NCBI GenBank assembly: GCA_044352985.1
Contig: JBILCU010000015.1
Coordinates: 1-64,000 of the forward strand
DNA length: 64,000 nt
Direction: 5' to 3'
Source: JADJDM01 sp044352985
GTDB taxonomy: Bacteria; Bacteroidota; Bacteroidia; B-17B0; Aurantibacillaceae
Shown here: piece after piece, positions 44,886 to 55,249 of the stretch
Layout: every line of letters starts with the position of its first letter
Numbering within the stretch: the stretch's first letter is position 1
Position numbers and translations under genes: made by a program
The notes under the pieces: generated by a model
Databases searched by the model: none
Seen by the model: the letters and a program-made list of their open reading frames with translations, nothing else
Told to the model about the DNA's origin: nothing

Positions 44886-47800
44886 CTACCTCTTCACCTC
44901 TACAGAAATTCCTTCCGAATGACTATTGAATTCAGGAGTGTAAAAACATTGTATGTTGGCAAAGCCATTGCTGTATTTTCCTGCATGTGTTGCTATCAAA
45001 ACATATTCAAAAACATAAGTACCCTTGTTAAGGCGACTAAAATAAAAATTAGTTGAAGCGTCCTTTGTACTTTGGTAAAAGCCAATGTTATTCTGCCATT
45101 GGTAGGAACTTAAAACTTGTGTAGGTTCAAAACAGGCAGCTCGTAAATCTTTTACATGTACATAATCTAAATCTCTGTCGGTTTTAATGGTTAGGCGAAC
45201 AACAACTTTATCGCCGAGTTTTAACACTGTGCTGTTATTTAGCTGCTCTAATTTTTTTCCGAAGCTATTATTTTTTTGTTCCACAAAACAAGTTTTAACC
45301 ACACTTAATTGGCCACTGTGTGCAGTAACTTTATTCATATCTTCCAAATACTGCCAATGTAAAGCACCCCAGGAAAACCCATTGCCTTTTCTCTTTATTT
45401 TTAACTTTCCTAATTCAGGTTTTATTTCGGAAGTATTCCAAACTTTTTTAAAATATCCGGTGCCTGCTTCTGCTTTTACATCCTTCGTTAATTTTTCATC
45501 ACCAAGCTGCAGTTCTACTAGCGATACGTCAGTTAATTCATTTTGATTGTTCAACAATAAGGCATAAACTGCGTCAGCTGTTGCCCGTGAAGTTTTCCAG
45601 TTTTGTGTTTGTTTGCTTTTTAATAAAAACTTACGCAATTCGTTTATGTTTGTTTTATCTTCTTTCATTTCAGTAAATAATTCAACCATCAATGCCTGCA
45701 TTTCTATTACTGATTCGTTCCATTGGTAATCTTCATATTGCTCTTTCCAATAAATTCCCATTTCATCATTACGTAATGAATTTTCTTTTAAGGATTTGAG
45801 AATGTCCTTTGCCAATTGTTGATCGTTGTTTTGATTAGCAGTAAGAGCTATCATGGCTTGCAAGTAACGATTGTTTTTTAACCAATATACGTTGCTTTGT
45901 TCTTTAAAGTATGCAAGTGCATTAGTTGAATTATTGATGTATTTAATGTCTTTGAAAAAACTTCTTGCATATAAATACTGTATTATATCTGAACTTAAAT
46001 GATTGTTCTTTTTCCAGTCCTTATCGGCTTTTTTGATGTTTTCAAAATCTTCAATTAAACGCTCATCCATGTAGTTGATTGCGTGTTGTAACATTTGCCA
46101 TGCCGATTGATCAAAGCGAAGAGAAGAAATGCCCAGCTGATTCAAATGCCCTAAACCTGAAACAATCAATTGCGTCATGTATCTGTCTTCAAAGCCACCA
46201 TTAAACCATGGCCAAGAACCGTTTGTTAATTGCATACCTGATAATTTTTGTATGGTAGTTTTTAATTCCTGATTCATGGTATTGGCATCGAAATATAAAG
46301 CCAAACGTTTTTTGTTTTCCTGCTCGTCATTTGCATCCAGCATCCAGGGAGTTTCTTGCAGCAATACCGATTTTAATTCCTGATTTTTTTGCAGATTTGA
46401 ATTGAAGGATTCAGGACTCAACAATTTCCATTGCTCAATAACTTGTTTGATTTTGGGATTGGAATTGATGATGCTAAATGCAATGCTGTTTGCATAATAC
46501 CTGCTGAATAACTGCTCACTGCATTCGTTAGATAATTCCATTAAAGATGGTAATGCCTGAATGGCATACCACAATGGCTGCGATGTAAATTCAAAAGTTA
46601 AACGGTGATTTTGCAGAGTAGTTGAAGCGTTGTTTTGACTGATTAATTTTTCAAACTTCATTTCTTTTTCCTTATTTCCATTTACAAAAACAGGCATGCT
46701 TTCCGTCACCAATTGTTTATTAGATAAAACCGGAATGGTATTTTCTTCTGCATCAGAAAAATCAGAGCATGCAGCGCTAACATTGTATGTTATGGCTTGT
46801 AATCCTTTTGGAATAGCTATTTTCCAACTAACTACAGTGCTTTGGTTTTTAGGAACACTGAATGAAATTTCTTTAGTAGAAGTAATTAATTTAAAAAAAT
46901 CAGCAGTTGAATTCAATGCATCTTTCAGTAAAAGTTTTGCAGTTCCTTTGCAATCAGTAGCACTTAAATTTACAATCTTAGCAGTGAACTCCATTTCATC
47001 ATTTTCACGGAAAAAGCGCGGGGCATTTGCTTCTATCATCAACTCTTTTTGTGTAATGATTTCTTCGGTGATGAGTTTTGATTTTAAATCACTCGTATGC
47101 GCCAATGCCTGCATCTTCCATTTGGTAAGCGATTCAGGAGCAGTGAAAGAAAAACTAATAGTTCCGTTAACATCTGTTTTTAACTGCGGATAAAAAAATG
47201 CTGTTTCATTAAAATTTATTCTTGGTTTGTTATCTGACGATATATCTTTTCTAAGATCTTCTGCTTTTGCCATTTTATCTTTTGAATTGGCTGCACTTTT
47301 TAATTGCGGAGCAAATTGTTTTTCTTCAAGCGCCACAGTTTTAATTTCTCCATCATCTTCTACCGCATCAAAAGTGAGTTCATTCATATACATATCAAAT
47401 CCGTAGTATCCAAATGAATTTAGTTTATCAAATGTTCGTTCTTTAAATGGTTGTTGATTTCCATTTTGTTTTGTAAAATAATAACAGTATTTTTCATTAC
47501 CTGCATTGCTGCTCAAAGGCAAGCGAGTATACTCTTTTTCAAAAACATCAAACGACCAATTATTTGGCGCAAAGGCATCCAAAGAGGCGTCATACATGGA
47601 TACAAGGAGTTCAGTAGGATAAATTTTTTTAGTTGGTGATGTAACATTCACTTTCCATTCTTCTTTTTGACCTGGTTTTAACTTGTTGCGGAATGTTTCC
47701 AATTTAATCTTTAATTCCTTATTTGAATAAGGAACAGAAATCAATTGTGTATTGGAATAAAAACGATTATTTCTAATAAAATTTATGTGAATGGAAAAGT

Positions 47801-50800
47801 TACCTCGGTAATTTTCTATTACTGGAATAGACAATTTTTCAAACGAAGTTTTTCTGTATTCAGAAAAAATAATTTTTTGGTTGTGTTCAATTTCAAACAA
47901 ATAATTTGTTTCGGGCAATGAAGAAAATTGAATATAAGTGAATTTTTCTCCCGGCTCAATTTCTTGTTTACCCGATTTAAACCAATTGATGGAAAAATCA
48001 GATTGTGATTTTGCATTAAGAGAATAAACAGTAATGTATTTCTTTTCAGTTACCTCATTTCCCCTTGCATCCTTCATAAGTACTTCCAAAAGGTAAATTC
48101 CAGGATTCAATTGTGTAAGTTGTTTTTTCCAATCAATGGAATATGAAACTGCAGTATTAAAATTAAATGTGTGAATTAATTTATCTTTCTTCCAGTTGAA
48201 TTTATTGGTTTCATCTTCATACAAATCAAAAGGAAACAAGGAATAATATTCTTCTTTTTTCATCAAGTATTGATCGGGTTGTTCCCACACACGCACACGA
48301 AAAGCTTTATTGGTTTGTTGCAAAGAATATAGCTGAATACTTCCGCTAACTTGTTGCTCAATTCCGAAATTATTTTTCACATAAATTTTTAATGAATCAA
48401 TTTCATCTTTATTGATTTCATCGGCAACATGAATTTGAATTTGCAATGATTGATGATTTAAAGACACATTAAAACTAGCACTATGTGTTTCACCGTTTTC
48501 ATCGGTAACATCTGCATTCACAGTAAACACATAATTTGGAGTTGCCTTTCTGGGCATGTTTAATGGCGCTATCGATTGAAAAGGAATTATAAATTCACCC
48601 TCATTATTTGTTACAGCAATTCCCTCTGCTATCTGTTTTTGTTCTTTCCAGAATGAATCTCCACAAAAACGGTATTGCCAATATGGAAACTGAATTGAAC
48701 GACTTACCTTATATTTCACTTTTGCATTTTGTATTGGATAACCAGCAAAAGCTATGGCTTTGGCCGAAAGTTTAATTTCATCGTTTAGTTGATAGGCATT
48801 TTTTACGTCATCAAACTTTACTTCAAATTTCGGACGTTTGTATTCTTCCACATTGATGTAAGTTTCACCAAAGCCATCTCCTAAACTATACATTCCATTT
48901 AATCCGTTTGCAGGTAAAACAAACGAACCCGATGCAGAACCAAACTCATTTGTTTTTAAAATCGCATTGTGTAACACCTGATAATTTACATCTTTTAATT
49001 GCAATTGAACAGGCGCATACGATACCACTTTACTTGTTGAATCATTGCCTGTGGTGCGAACGACTTTAAAATAAACAGTTTGTCCGGGACGATAAATTTT
49101 TCTGTCAGTAAAAAAATGTGATCTACTAATTCCCTTTGGTGAGTCATCTATCCGGTAAGAATAAAACGATTGTTCAGGCGCATATACATCATTACCACTG
49201 ATGAACTTTACATAATACGAAGTGGAATAATTTTGATTCTCCGGAAGCGGAATAGAAATCATTGCATTTTTATCGGATTTAAAATTTCCTATTTTTTCAC
49301 GGATGTATTTTCTACTTGTGTAATCATAGTTTTGTTTATATGCTTCTGCAGTAATACCATTTAATGGCTTGCCATTGAAACGATGAATCATATTGAAATG
49401 AATAGTTCCCGACTGATCGTTGCGTTGCATGTAAGCAATGTTGCTATAAGCCAGATTGCAATAAGCGATATTATTTTTACTGTAATCAAAATTTGGATCG
49501 GGTGAAGCAATTAATACATAGTTACCAAATTCTAGCGCAGGAATTTTAAGTTCTACGCGATGAGAATTAAAATCATTTTCATTAGGTAATGATTGATTAA
49601 AAAAAACATTTGGCGTTTGACCAAGATAAAACTGAATTAATTTTTCACCGGATAGTTGCTGTGTTTTATCTTTATTAACATCAACATCCAATTTAATAAT
49701 TCTGAAAAACAATTGTTTTGTATTTTTATGAGTTACCAGCATTCTTGCAGGTTTACCTGGTTCATTTACTTCTTCTGCAACTATACTGTATTCAGATTTT
49801 TTAATTTCATCCATCATTGGCATTGCTAATTGAGCAGCATAAGAACCCGGATATTTCACAACAATTTTTTCTAAAATAGCGAGTGCATTTTTTTTCTCCC
49901 ATTTATATTCATCGCTTATTAATGGCTTGTACCAATCACTTTTTTTAAGGTGTAATTTTGCTATACGAATTCCTGCTTCCTGCGCAATTTCATTTTTGCT
50001 ATATTGTTGTTGAATATGTTCAAGTGATGATTTGTATAAACTATCTTTTAACTCCAAACCACAACGTGAATAAATGTAATCCAATCGTAACAAATCATTT
50101 TCAATAAATGCATCAAGTGAATTATCTACTGCATGAAACTGCATGAGCTCAAATATTAATCTTAAAGTAACAATCTGAATATTCAATGAATCAGAACTAA
50201 CAAATAAATTAGTAGTCATGAAATTTGATGCGGGTAAAAAAAGTTCTTTTCGATTAAAATCAAATTCTAAATCATCGTTTTCCCAAGATGCTTCAGCACC
50301 TGTGAAAAAAGCAATTGCCTGATGCGCTAAAAAATCAAAGAGCGTAGGCCTTAATTTTCTTCCTGCAACTGAACCTTTTATAATAATATCATCATACACT
50401 TCTATTTTTAATTTTTTAGATTGTTCTGCACTCTCTAATGATTTTAAATAGTGAGTCAAACAAGCACTCATTAGTTGTTTTCTGTTCCAGGTGCTTATAT
50501 CATTGGCTTTCCCATCAATTTCATTGTTTCTTTCTAAAATTTTCCAACGGTTGTTTTGATAATATTGCCAATACAATGATGCAGTGATACTTTGTAAAAG
50601 TGGTGTTGCCGGAAATTTGGATTGTTTAATTTCCAGGTTTAAGTCAGCAATGGATTTCTCTAAAAATGATTCTTCCAGTTGAGAAGTCAATTTTACTTTA
50701 TACATAACTGTTTTTACCAACTGTGGTGCATTAACTTCTTTTACAGCAATTGAATAAATGTTACTTACAACCTCTAAAGCTGATTTGGTTAATCCTTTTT

Positions 50801-50933
50801 CAACTAGTGAATCCGTAGTCTTCCAGAGTTTTTTGTATTCGGGATCTTTATTGATTAAAATAGTGCTTGAAAAAGAAAATAAAAAGCTTAATTGAAAAAG
50901 AAGAAAAAGTAGAAATGATATAAGTGAATGCAT
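44886..50933 (-). CDS. Alpha-2-macroglobulin family protein with CxEQ thioester motif
   Basis: A 2015-residue exported protein. The ATG at 50933 gives a signal peptide (MHSLISFLLFLLFQLSFLFS); an in-frame TTG twelve codons upstream would only extend it. A helical N-terminal region (about 30-600) precedes MG-type beta domains with the MG2 segment YRPGQTVYFKVVR. The A2M domain has LTKWKMQALAHT near residue 1265. The thioester-domain motif is E-C1471-S-E-Q, matching the CxEQ pattern. Alpha-helical toroid repeats follow, and a receptor-binding-like domain ends the protein. Bacterial homologues are thought to trap proteases that reach the periplasm. No pbpC gene is adjacent, unlike in E. coli yfhM. 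Confidence 0.92.
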   Translation of the reverse strand: MHSLISFLLFLLFQLSFLFSFSSTILINKDPEYKKLWKTTDSLVEKGLTKSALEVVSNIYSIAVKEVNAPQLVKTVMYKVKLTSQLEESFLEKSIADLNLEIKQSKFPATPLLQSITASLYWQYYQNNRWKILERNNEIDGKANDISTWNRKQLMSACLTHYLKSLESAEQSKKLKIEVYDDIIIKGSVAGRKLRPTLFDFLAHQAIAFFTGAEASWENDDLEFDFNRKELFLPASNFMTTNLFVSSDSLNIQIVTLRLIFELMQFHAVDNSLDAFIENDLLRLDYIYSRCGLELKDSLYKSSLEHIQQQYSKNEIAQEAGIRIAKLHLKKSDWYKPLISDEYKWEKKNALAILEKIVVKYPGSYAAQLAMPMMDEIKKSEYSIVAEEVNEPGKPARMLVTHKNTKQLFFRIIKLDVDVNKDKTQQLSGEKLIQFYLGQTPNVFFNQSLPNENDFNSHRVELKIPALEFGNYVLIASPDPNFDYSKNNIAYCNLAYSNIAYMQRNDQSGTIHFNMIHRFNGKPLNGITAEAYKQNYDYTSRKYIREKIGNFKSDKNAMISIPLPENQNYSTSYYVKFISGNDVYAPEQSFYSYRIDDSPKGISRSHFFTDRKIYRPGQTVYFKVVRTTGNDSTSKVVSYAPVQLQLKDVNYQVLHNAILKTNEFGSASGSFVLPANGLNGMYSLGDGFGETYINVEEYKRPKFEVKFDDVKNAYQLNDEIKLSAKAIAFAGYPIQNAKVKYKVSRSIQFPYWQYRFCGDSFWKEQKQIAEGIAVTNNEGEFIIPFQSIAPLNMPRKATPNYVFTVNADVTDENGETHSASFNVSLNHQSLQIQIHVADEINKDEIDSLKIYVKNNFGIEQQVSGSIQLYSLQQTNKAFRVRVWEQPDQYLMKKEEYYSLFPFDLYEDETNKFNWKKDKLIHTFNFNTAVSYSIDWKKQLTQLNPGIYLLEVLMKDARGNEVTEKKYITVYSLNAKSQSDFSINWFKSGKQEIEPGEKFTYIQFSSLPETNYLFEIEHNQKIIFSEYRKTSFEKLSIPVIENYRGNFSIHINFIRNNRFYSNTQLISVPYSNKELKIKLETFRNKLKPGQKEEWKVNVTSPTKKIYPTELLVSMYDASLDAFAPNNWSFDVFEKEYTRLPLSSNAGNEKYCYYFTKQNGNQQPFKERTFDKLNSFGYYGFDMYMNELTFDAVEDDGEIKTVALEEKQFAPQLKSAANSKDKMAKAEDLRKDISSDNKPRINFNETAFFYPQLKTDVNGTISFSFTAPESLTKWKMQALAHTSDLKSKLITEEIITQKELMIEANAPRFFRENDEMEFTAKIVNLSATDCKGTAKLLLKDALNSTADFFKLITSTKEISFSVPKNQSTVVSWKIAIPKGLQAITYNVSAACSDFSDAEENTIPVLSNKQLVTESMPVFVNGNKEKEMKFEKLISQNNASTTLQNHRLTFEFTSQPLWYAIQALPSLMELSNECSEQLFSRYYANSIAFSIINSNPKIKQVIEQWKLLSPESFNSNLQKNQELKSVLLQETPWMLDANDEQENKKRLALYFDANTMNQELKTTIQKLSGMQLTNGSWPWFNGGFEDRYMTQLIVSGLGHLNQLGISSLRFDQSAWQMLQHAINYMDERLIEDFENIKKADKDWKKNNHLSSDIIQYLYARSFFKDIKYINNSTNALAYFKEQSNVYWLKNNRYLQAMIALTANQNNDQQLAKDILKSLKENSLRNDEMGIYWKEQYEDYQWNESVIEMQALMVELFTEMKEDKTNINELRKFLLKSKQTQNWKTSRATADAVYALLLNNQNELTDVSLVELQLGDEKLTKDVKAEAGTGYFKKVWNTSEIKPELGKLKIKRKGNGFSWGALHWQYLEDMNKVTAHSGQLSVVKTCFVEQKNNSFGKKLEQLNNSTVLKLGDKVVVRLTIKTDRDLDYVHVKDLRAACFEPTQVLSSYQWQNNIGFYQSTKDASTNFYFSRLNKGTYVFEYVLIATHAGKYSNGFANIQCFYTPEFNSHSEGISVEVKR

Positions 50934-51283
50934 AAAATTTGTATTTGCTTTTAAATGGTGTCTTATCAAATTTAAAAAATATTGTTTTTCAATTGATTAA
51001 TATTTAAAGATAAAGAAATGGATATTTGCTATAAAAATAAGTTGAAAAATTTGCAATCAATCTTTCAAAATACTTTCTTTTGCTTGATCAAAAGAAAGTA
51101 ACAAAGAAAAATCAAGAAATTGCCAAGGCAATAGCAATAAATTGCGACCGACAAATTAAAGCTAAAATGTTTCCAAGGCTTCAACATTTTTTAACGCTTT
51201 TATTTGTCTTTGCTTCGCCAATTTCATTGAATTAATCGATAAATAATACTTTAAAAGTTAAGCGTGTATGTTTTTTAAGCTGA
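50934..51283. other. 350-bp intergenic region with a dispersed repeat
   Basis: It lies upstream of the alpha-2-macroglobulin gene and downstream of the SGNH-LysM gene. It holds the plus-orientation copy of the dispersed repeat (51071-51231). I see no gene and no clear promoter. Confidence 0.6.
51071..51231 (+). repeat. Dispersed intergenic repeat, copy 1
   Basis: It starts with a hairpin, actttcttttg / caaaagaaagt (11-bp perfect stem), followed by the core aagaaaaatcaagaaattgc and further conserved blocks (aaagctaaaat, tccaagg, acgctttt, tttgct, cgccaatttc). A diverged inverted copy lies at 61025-61216. The cores 51102-51150 and 61103-61150 are nearly identical. Confidence 0.85.
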
Positions 51284-52828
51284 CTATTTATTTTTCGGAA
51301 TGATGAGTTTCATTCCTGGACGAATAACTGATTTTTCAGTGAGGCTGTTTGCTTTTAAAATAATCTTGTAATTGATTTTATATTTTTTTCCAACAATGTA
51401 AATGCTTTCGCCTTTTTTAACAATGTGCGTTTTATTTGATTCAGCAGTAGTTTCAACAGTTTCTTTCGTTTTAATTTCCGGAACATTTATATTGCTAGTT
51501 GTAATTGAGGTATCAGAAATTACGGGCGCAACATGAAATGTATCTTTTTCCACTTTTTCAATTAAAATCCTCTGCATATAACTCGTAATTGTATCTTTTA
51601 ATGAAATGAGAGGTAATTGTTCTTTATCAAACAATTGATTGTAGGTTGCAAGCAAAGAATAAGTAAATAATCTGCCTTGCAAAGCATAACCTGGTTGTTT
51701 AAAATGTAATTTATCTTTTAAGGTTAAATCATTTTTATGCCATTTATAAAGTGAACCCCAGCCACCCATCTCTGCATTTAAATCAAATACATTTAATTCA
51801 AATTGTTGAGCTATTTTTTTTAATTGATTATTTACTGTTGTCTGGTGAGGAGGTGTTCTGCCTACACTTCTTGTATCCGGTGCAGTTGTAAAAATAATTG
51901 CTACCTCAGGCATTTTCTCTATCATTACTTTAATAAACTCTGAAACAGTATTAAAATAAGTAAGCGAATCAAAACTATTATCGTATGCCTCGTTTGTGCC
52001 AAATGAAAAAATAATTAAATCAGGTTTTAAAAAAGCCATTTGTTCTAAGTTAAAATTTGCAGACTTGATAAAATGTGTAAACTGAGCTCCTACAACACCC
52101 AAGTGATGGTAATTAATTCCTGCTTTATTTGCTGGTAATAATTCACATCCTAAAAACTCAAAATGTTTTTGTTGTTGATGTGATGATTTTGTTTCGAGTT
52201 TGAATTGAGTTTGCGGAATAGCACTTTTAAAAGAACTTACAGCCCATCCGCTTTCAAATTTTTGTTGATTTGTCAATTGAAATTCTTTGTTCATTTCAAA
52301 TTCGAAAGTTGTTGAGTCATTGGTATGCCAGATTTGGAATTCAGTAAATTCTGTCATAGGAAATTTTTCCTGAATGCTAAATTGAATAACTGATTTTTCT
52401 TTTGATGTAGTTAGTCCATAACCCAAAATTCCAAGTTTTAAATCAGCACGAGGTGATAAAATTTTGTACGATTCCCATTTGCCTTCTGTTTTAGCTACTG
52501 AACCTCTTGGTCCGTAACTTTTTGCTAAAGAATATGGAAAAATTGCACCAATACCAGCAAACCCAAAATAAGATTGCAGCTGGCGGCGTATTTCTCCACT
52601 AAAAAAATCTCCTTGCACATGACTGTCGCCAATATGCAAAACAGTAAAGATTTTATTTTGCTCTGATGTATTATTTTTAATAGCATACAGTTTATCCAAA
52701 GCTAATTTCAAATTTTTATTTATTGGTAATGCTTTTGGACAGGTGTAAATGACTGAATCATCCGGAGCACCAACAGCACATCCAATTTTAAAAAGCAGAA
52801 TAAAAAATAGGGATAAAAATAGTTTCAT
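51284..52828 (-). CDS. SGNH/GDSL hydrolase-fold protein with C-terminal LysM domain
   Basis: A 514-residue exported protein with a signal sequence to about residue 20; C17 could be a weak lipobox. The SGNH domain has S69 in HIGDSHVQGDF, G247 in GVVGA, N279 in FGTNEA and the D372-x-x-H375 pair in KDKLHF, so the catalytic set is complete. A linker follows, then a LysM peptidoglycan-binding domain from about 467 (HIVKKGESIYIVGKKY ... IRPGMKLIIP). Its ATG overlaps the stop of the MBOAT gene by one base (TAATG). Together they look like an acetyl-transfer pair in which this protein acts at the wall. Confidence 0.9.
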   Translation of the reverse strand: MKLFLSLFFILLFKIGCAVGAPDDSVIYTCPKALPINKNLKLALDKLYAIKNNTSEQNKIFTVLHIGDSHVQGDFFSGEIRRQLQSYFGFAGIGAIFPYSLAKSYGPRGSVAKTEGKWESYKILSPRADLKLGILGYGLTTSKEKSVIQFSIQEKFPMTEFTEFQIWHTNDSTTFEFEMNKEFQLTNQQKFESGWAVSSFKSAIPQTQFKLETKSSHQQQKHFEFLGCELLPANKAGINYHHLGVVGAQFTHFIKSANFNLEQMAFLKPDLIIFSFGTNEAYDNSFDSLTYFNTVSEFIKVMIEKMPEVAIIFTTAPDTRSVGRTPPHQTTVNNQLKKIAQQFELNVFDLNAEMGGWGSLYKWHKNDLTLKDKLHFKQPGYALQGRLFTYSLLATYNQLFDKEQLPLISLKDTITSYMQRILIEKVEKDTFHVAPVISDTSITTSNINVPEIKTKETVETTAESNKTHIVKKGESIYIVGKKYKINYKIILKANSLTEKSVIRPGMKLIIPKNK

Positions 52829-54324
52829 TAAAATTGGAAATAAATAAATGGCTGAACAATTTCATCTTTAAACTGAATGATTAATTGAAAAACAATCAGT
52901 AATAAAAACATCCAAAATACAAGTGGGATTTTTTGCAAATACTGCATCAATTTTTCTTTCCACAAATAGGGTGTAAATACAATTGCAATTGCTACTAAAA
53001 GTAATACGCAATATTCGCTTCGTGCAAACCAAAATCCTGGCAAGTCGTAAAATGTGAAATTAGAAACGATTTTAGTGATGCTTTGAAATGCTGAATCAAA
53101 AGAATTAGCACGGAAAAATATCCAACAAAGCGCTACAAAATGAAATGTAAGCAGTAATCCTAAAAATGAAAAAACTGGCTGTGTGTTTTTATTCGAGAAC
53201 CACTTCAACCACATTTTATGAATGATTAATGCCAGACCATGAGCCACACCCCAAAACACAAAACGCCAGTCGGCACCATGCCAAAAACCACCAATCAACA
53301 TGGTTACAAATAAAAAAACATACATAAAAAAGATGCCTTTTCTATTCCCACCTAATGGAATGTATATGTAATCGCGTAGCCAATTACTTAATGATATGTG
53401 CCACTTCCTCCAAAAATCAGAGATATTAGAAGATTGATAAGGGTTTTCAAAATTCTCTTTCAACCGATAGCCTAATATCAAAGCAATACCAATAGCAATA
53501 TCAGAATAGCCTGAAAAATCAAAATAAATTTGAAAACTATAGGCATACATCGAAATCAAATTTTCAGCACCTGAATAAATTTCAGGAGACTCATGAACCA
53601 TATCAACATACTTACCTAAATAATCGGCTATAAATAATTTTTTCAATAACCCAATCATTACCCTCAATAGCGCTTCTTTGTAAAGTGGCGCGTTTAATAG
53701 TTGCGGGCTTTGAACTTGTGGTAAAAAATCTTTAGCTCTTACAATTGGTCCAGCCACTAAATGAGGCAGAAAAGTCATGTAAAAAGCATAATCACTTAAG
53801 TTTTTTGAAGGCTCTATTTCTTTACGATATACATCTACAATATAACTTACAGATTGAAAGGTGTAGAATGAAATTCCAATTGGCAAAAACAAATTATGCT
53901 CACTAAAATGAGTACCTAATAATTCATTAAAATTTTGGATGAAAAAATTAGCATACTTGAAATACAGTAGAAATGATAGACTATAGGTTAAAGAAATCCA
54001 AAGGAATAATTTTTTTCGCCAACCTTCTTTTTTATGAATTAATGCAGCAAAATAATAATCACTTAAAATCATCAATACAAAAAGTGATAAAAAAGGTCCA
54101 CTTGATTTGTAGTAGAAAAAAACACTAAATGCGATTACATATATTTTTTTCCAGAAATGATGTTTTACAAAAGCAGCATAAAACAATAAAAAAATTCCAA
54201 ATACAAACAAAAAACTTAATTCGGTAAAAAACCAGGGTTCTTTTAACGAATAGTTAAAGAAACCTTTCAGTGCATGCGTACTAAAAGTATCATTAATAAG
54301 TTGATTTATCCAGTTAGTATCCAC
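52828..54324 (-). CDS. MBOAT family membrane O-acyltransferase (AlgI/PatA-like)
   Basis: A multi-pass inner-membrane protein of about 498 residues. Family motifs are seen: SFYTFQSVSYIVDVYR, MTFLPHLVAGPIVRAKDFLPQ, FWRKWHISLSNWLRDYIYIP and GGFWHGADWRFVFWG, with the catalytic histidine in FWHGADW. It should move acetyl groups across the inner membrane for O-acetylation of an envelope polymer. The frame stays open to 54420, but a GTG at 54324 overlaps the upstream gene by only 11 nt and gives a normal MBOAT length, so I prefer it. It is translationally coupled to the SGNH-LysM gene downstream. Confidence 0.9.
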   Translation of the reverse strand: MDTNWINQLINDTFSTHALKGFFNYSLKEPWFFTELSFLFVFGIFLLFYAAFVKHHFWKKIYVIAFSVFFYYKSSGPFLSLFVLMILSDYYFAALIHKKEGWRKKLFLWISLTYSLSFLLYFKYANFFIQNFNELLGTHFSEHNLFLPIGISFYTFQSVSYIVDVYRKEIEPSKNLSDYAFYMTFLPHLVAGPIVRAKDFLPQVQSPQLLNAPLYKEALLRVMIGLLKKLFIADYLGKYVDMVHESPEIYSGAENLISMYAYSFQIYFDFSGYSDIAIGIALILGYRLKENFENPYQSSNISDFWRKWHISLSNWLRDYIYIPLGGNRKGIFFMYVFLFVTMLIGGFWHGADWRFVFWGVAHGLALIIHKMWLKWFSNKNTQPVFSFLGLLLTFHFVALCWIFFRANSFDSAFQSITKIVSNFTFYDLPGFWFARSEYCVLLLVAIAIVFTPYLWKEKLMQYLQKIPLVFWMFLLLIVFQLIIQFKDEIVQPFIYFQF

Positions 54325-55249
54325 GGTATTTTGCAGCGTTAAGAACCAACATTTTAGATTTAAACGGATAATTTTTTTTGGTTGGACGAGCCATGGCAAT
54401 TTTATACCTTGCTTTTTCATTCATCCAATTGGCTATACTATCCATCCATAATTGATAGCCAACACTGCTCGGATGCCTGCCATCCGTTCCTTTTGGCAAA
54501 TTCATGCCTTTGGTAAGAAAAAAACTTCCTGAATCGGCAATTGATTGAAACACATTATTGATTCCTTTATCGTCAATATAATTGGCAGGTCCAATCCAAG
54601 TATATGGAATGTGTTTAATTTTTGCCAACATATTCATTGAAGCTTCTTTTCTTCGGTTTAAATCTTTAGCATGTAATTCATTTAAGCCAACCACAAAAAA
54701 CAAGTAACTGGGCTGAAATTTTTTAATTAATTTAGTAACAGTGTCAGCATAACCGAAATTAAAAATGGTGGCCGAGTTCCAAACCAAAGTAGCAACCAAA
54801 TCGTGGTTATTTTCAATGCAATATTTATTCAACTGATAACACAAGCCTCCACATTCCGAATCACCCATAATCATAACGCGATGTTTAGTTGAATCTTTGT
54901 AAACATTAGTTGGTTTATGAACCACAACAAATGTATCGTTAGAAAATTGTTGTTGTGCATTTATGGAATCTATAATCAAAGATGCGCTATTGGAAAGAGT
55001 AATTGAATCTGATGAATTATTTAATTTTATTTTATCTGAAGTAGTAGTTAAATTAAAGTTATCAGTTTCATTTTCCTTAGTTAGCTTTTTAAGTTCTACT
55101 CCTGCAATTTTTAAAGGCAAAGGTGAGTAAGAATAAATGTATACAATTGCTATAGAAAAAACGAAACAAGCACCGGTTAAGAAAATAAAAAAAGTCGATG
55201 ATTTTTTATTCTCTTGTTTTTCGGATTCCTCATCAAATTTGTTTTCCAT
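54314..55249 (-). CDS. Membrane-anchored SGNH hydrolase-fold protein
   Basis: A 311-residue protein with one N-terminal membrane helix (about 19-41), a low-complexity linker, and an SGNH domain: S131 in IMGDSECGG, N190 in VGLNEL, and D256/H259 in DGRHPSSVGY. The domain faces the periplasm. It resembles the DUF459/AlgJ-like partners found next to MBOAT acyltransferases. It is the first gene of the three-gene cassette and overlaps the MBOAT start by 11 nt. Confidence 0.87.
   Translation of the reverse strand: MENKFDEESEKQENKKSSTFFIFLTGACFVFSIAIVYIYSYSPLPLKIAGVELKKLTKENETDNFNLTTTSDKIKLNNSSDSITLSNSASLIIDSINAQQQFSNDTFVVVHKPTNVYKDSTKHRVMIMGDSECGGLCYQLNKYCIENNHDLVATLVWNSATIFNFGYADTVTKLIKKFQPSYLFFVVGLNELHAKDLNRRKEASMNMLAKIKHIPYTWIGPANYIDDKGINNVFQSIADSGSFFLTKGMNLPKGTDGRHPSSVGYQLWMDSIANWMNEKARYKIAMARPTKKNYPFKSKMLVLNAAKYRGY

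Noticed and set aside
46696..47193. 165-codon plus-strand open frame inside the alpha-2-macroglobulin gene
   Set aside because: It is antisense to a conserved coding region, has no recognisable domain and looks like a shadow of minus-strand codon use.
51071..51231. Dispersed repeat as an insertion-sequence remnant
   Set aside because: There is no transposase fragment, target duplication or terminal inverted repeat around the whole element; only an internal hairpin is seen.
54325..54420. 32-residue N-terminal extension of the MBOAT protein
   Set aside because: It would overlap the upstream SGNH gene by 107 nt and has no membrane-protein character; the GTG at 54324 gives a normal family length.
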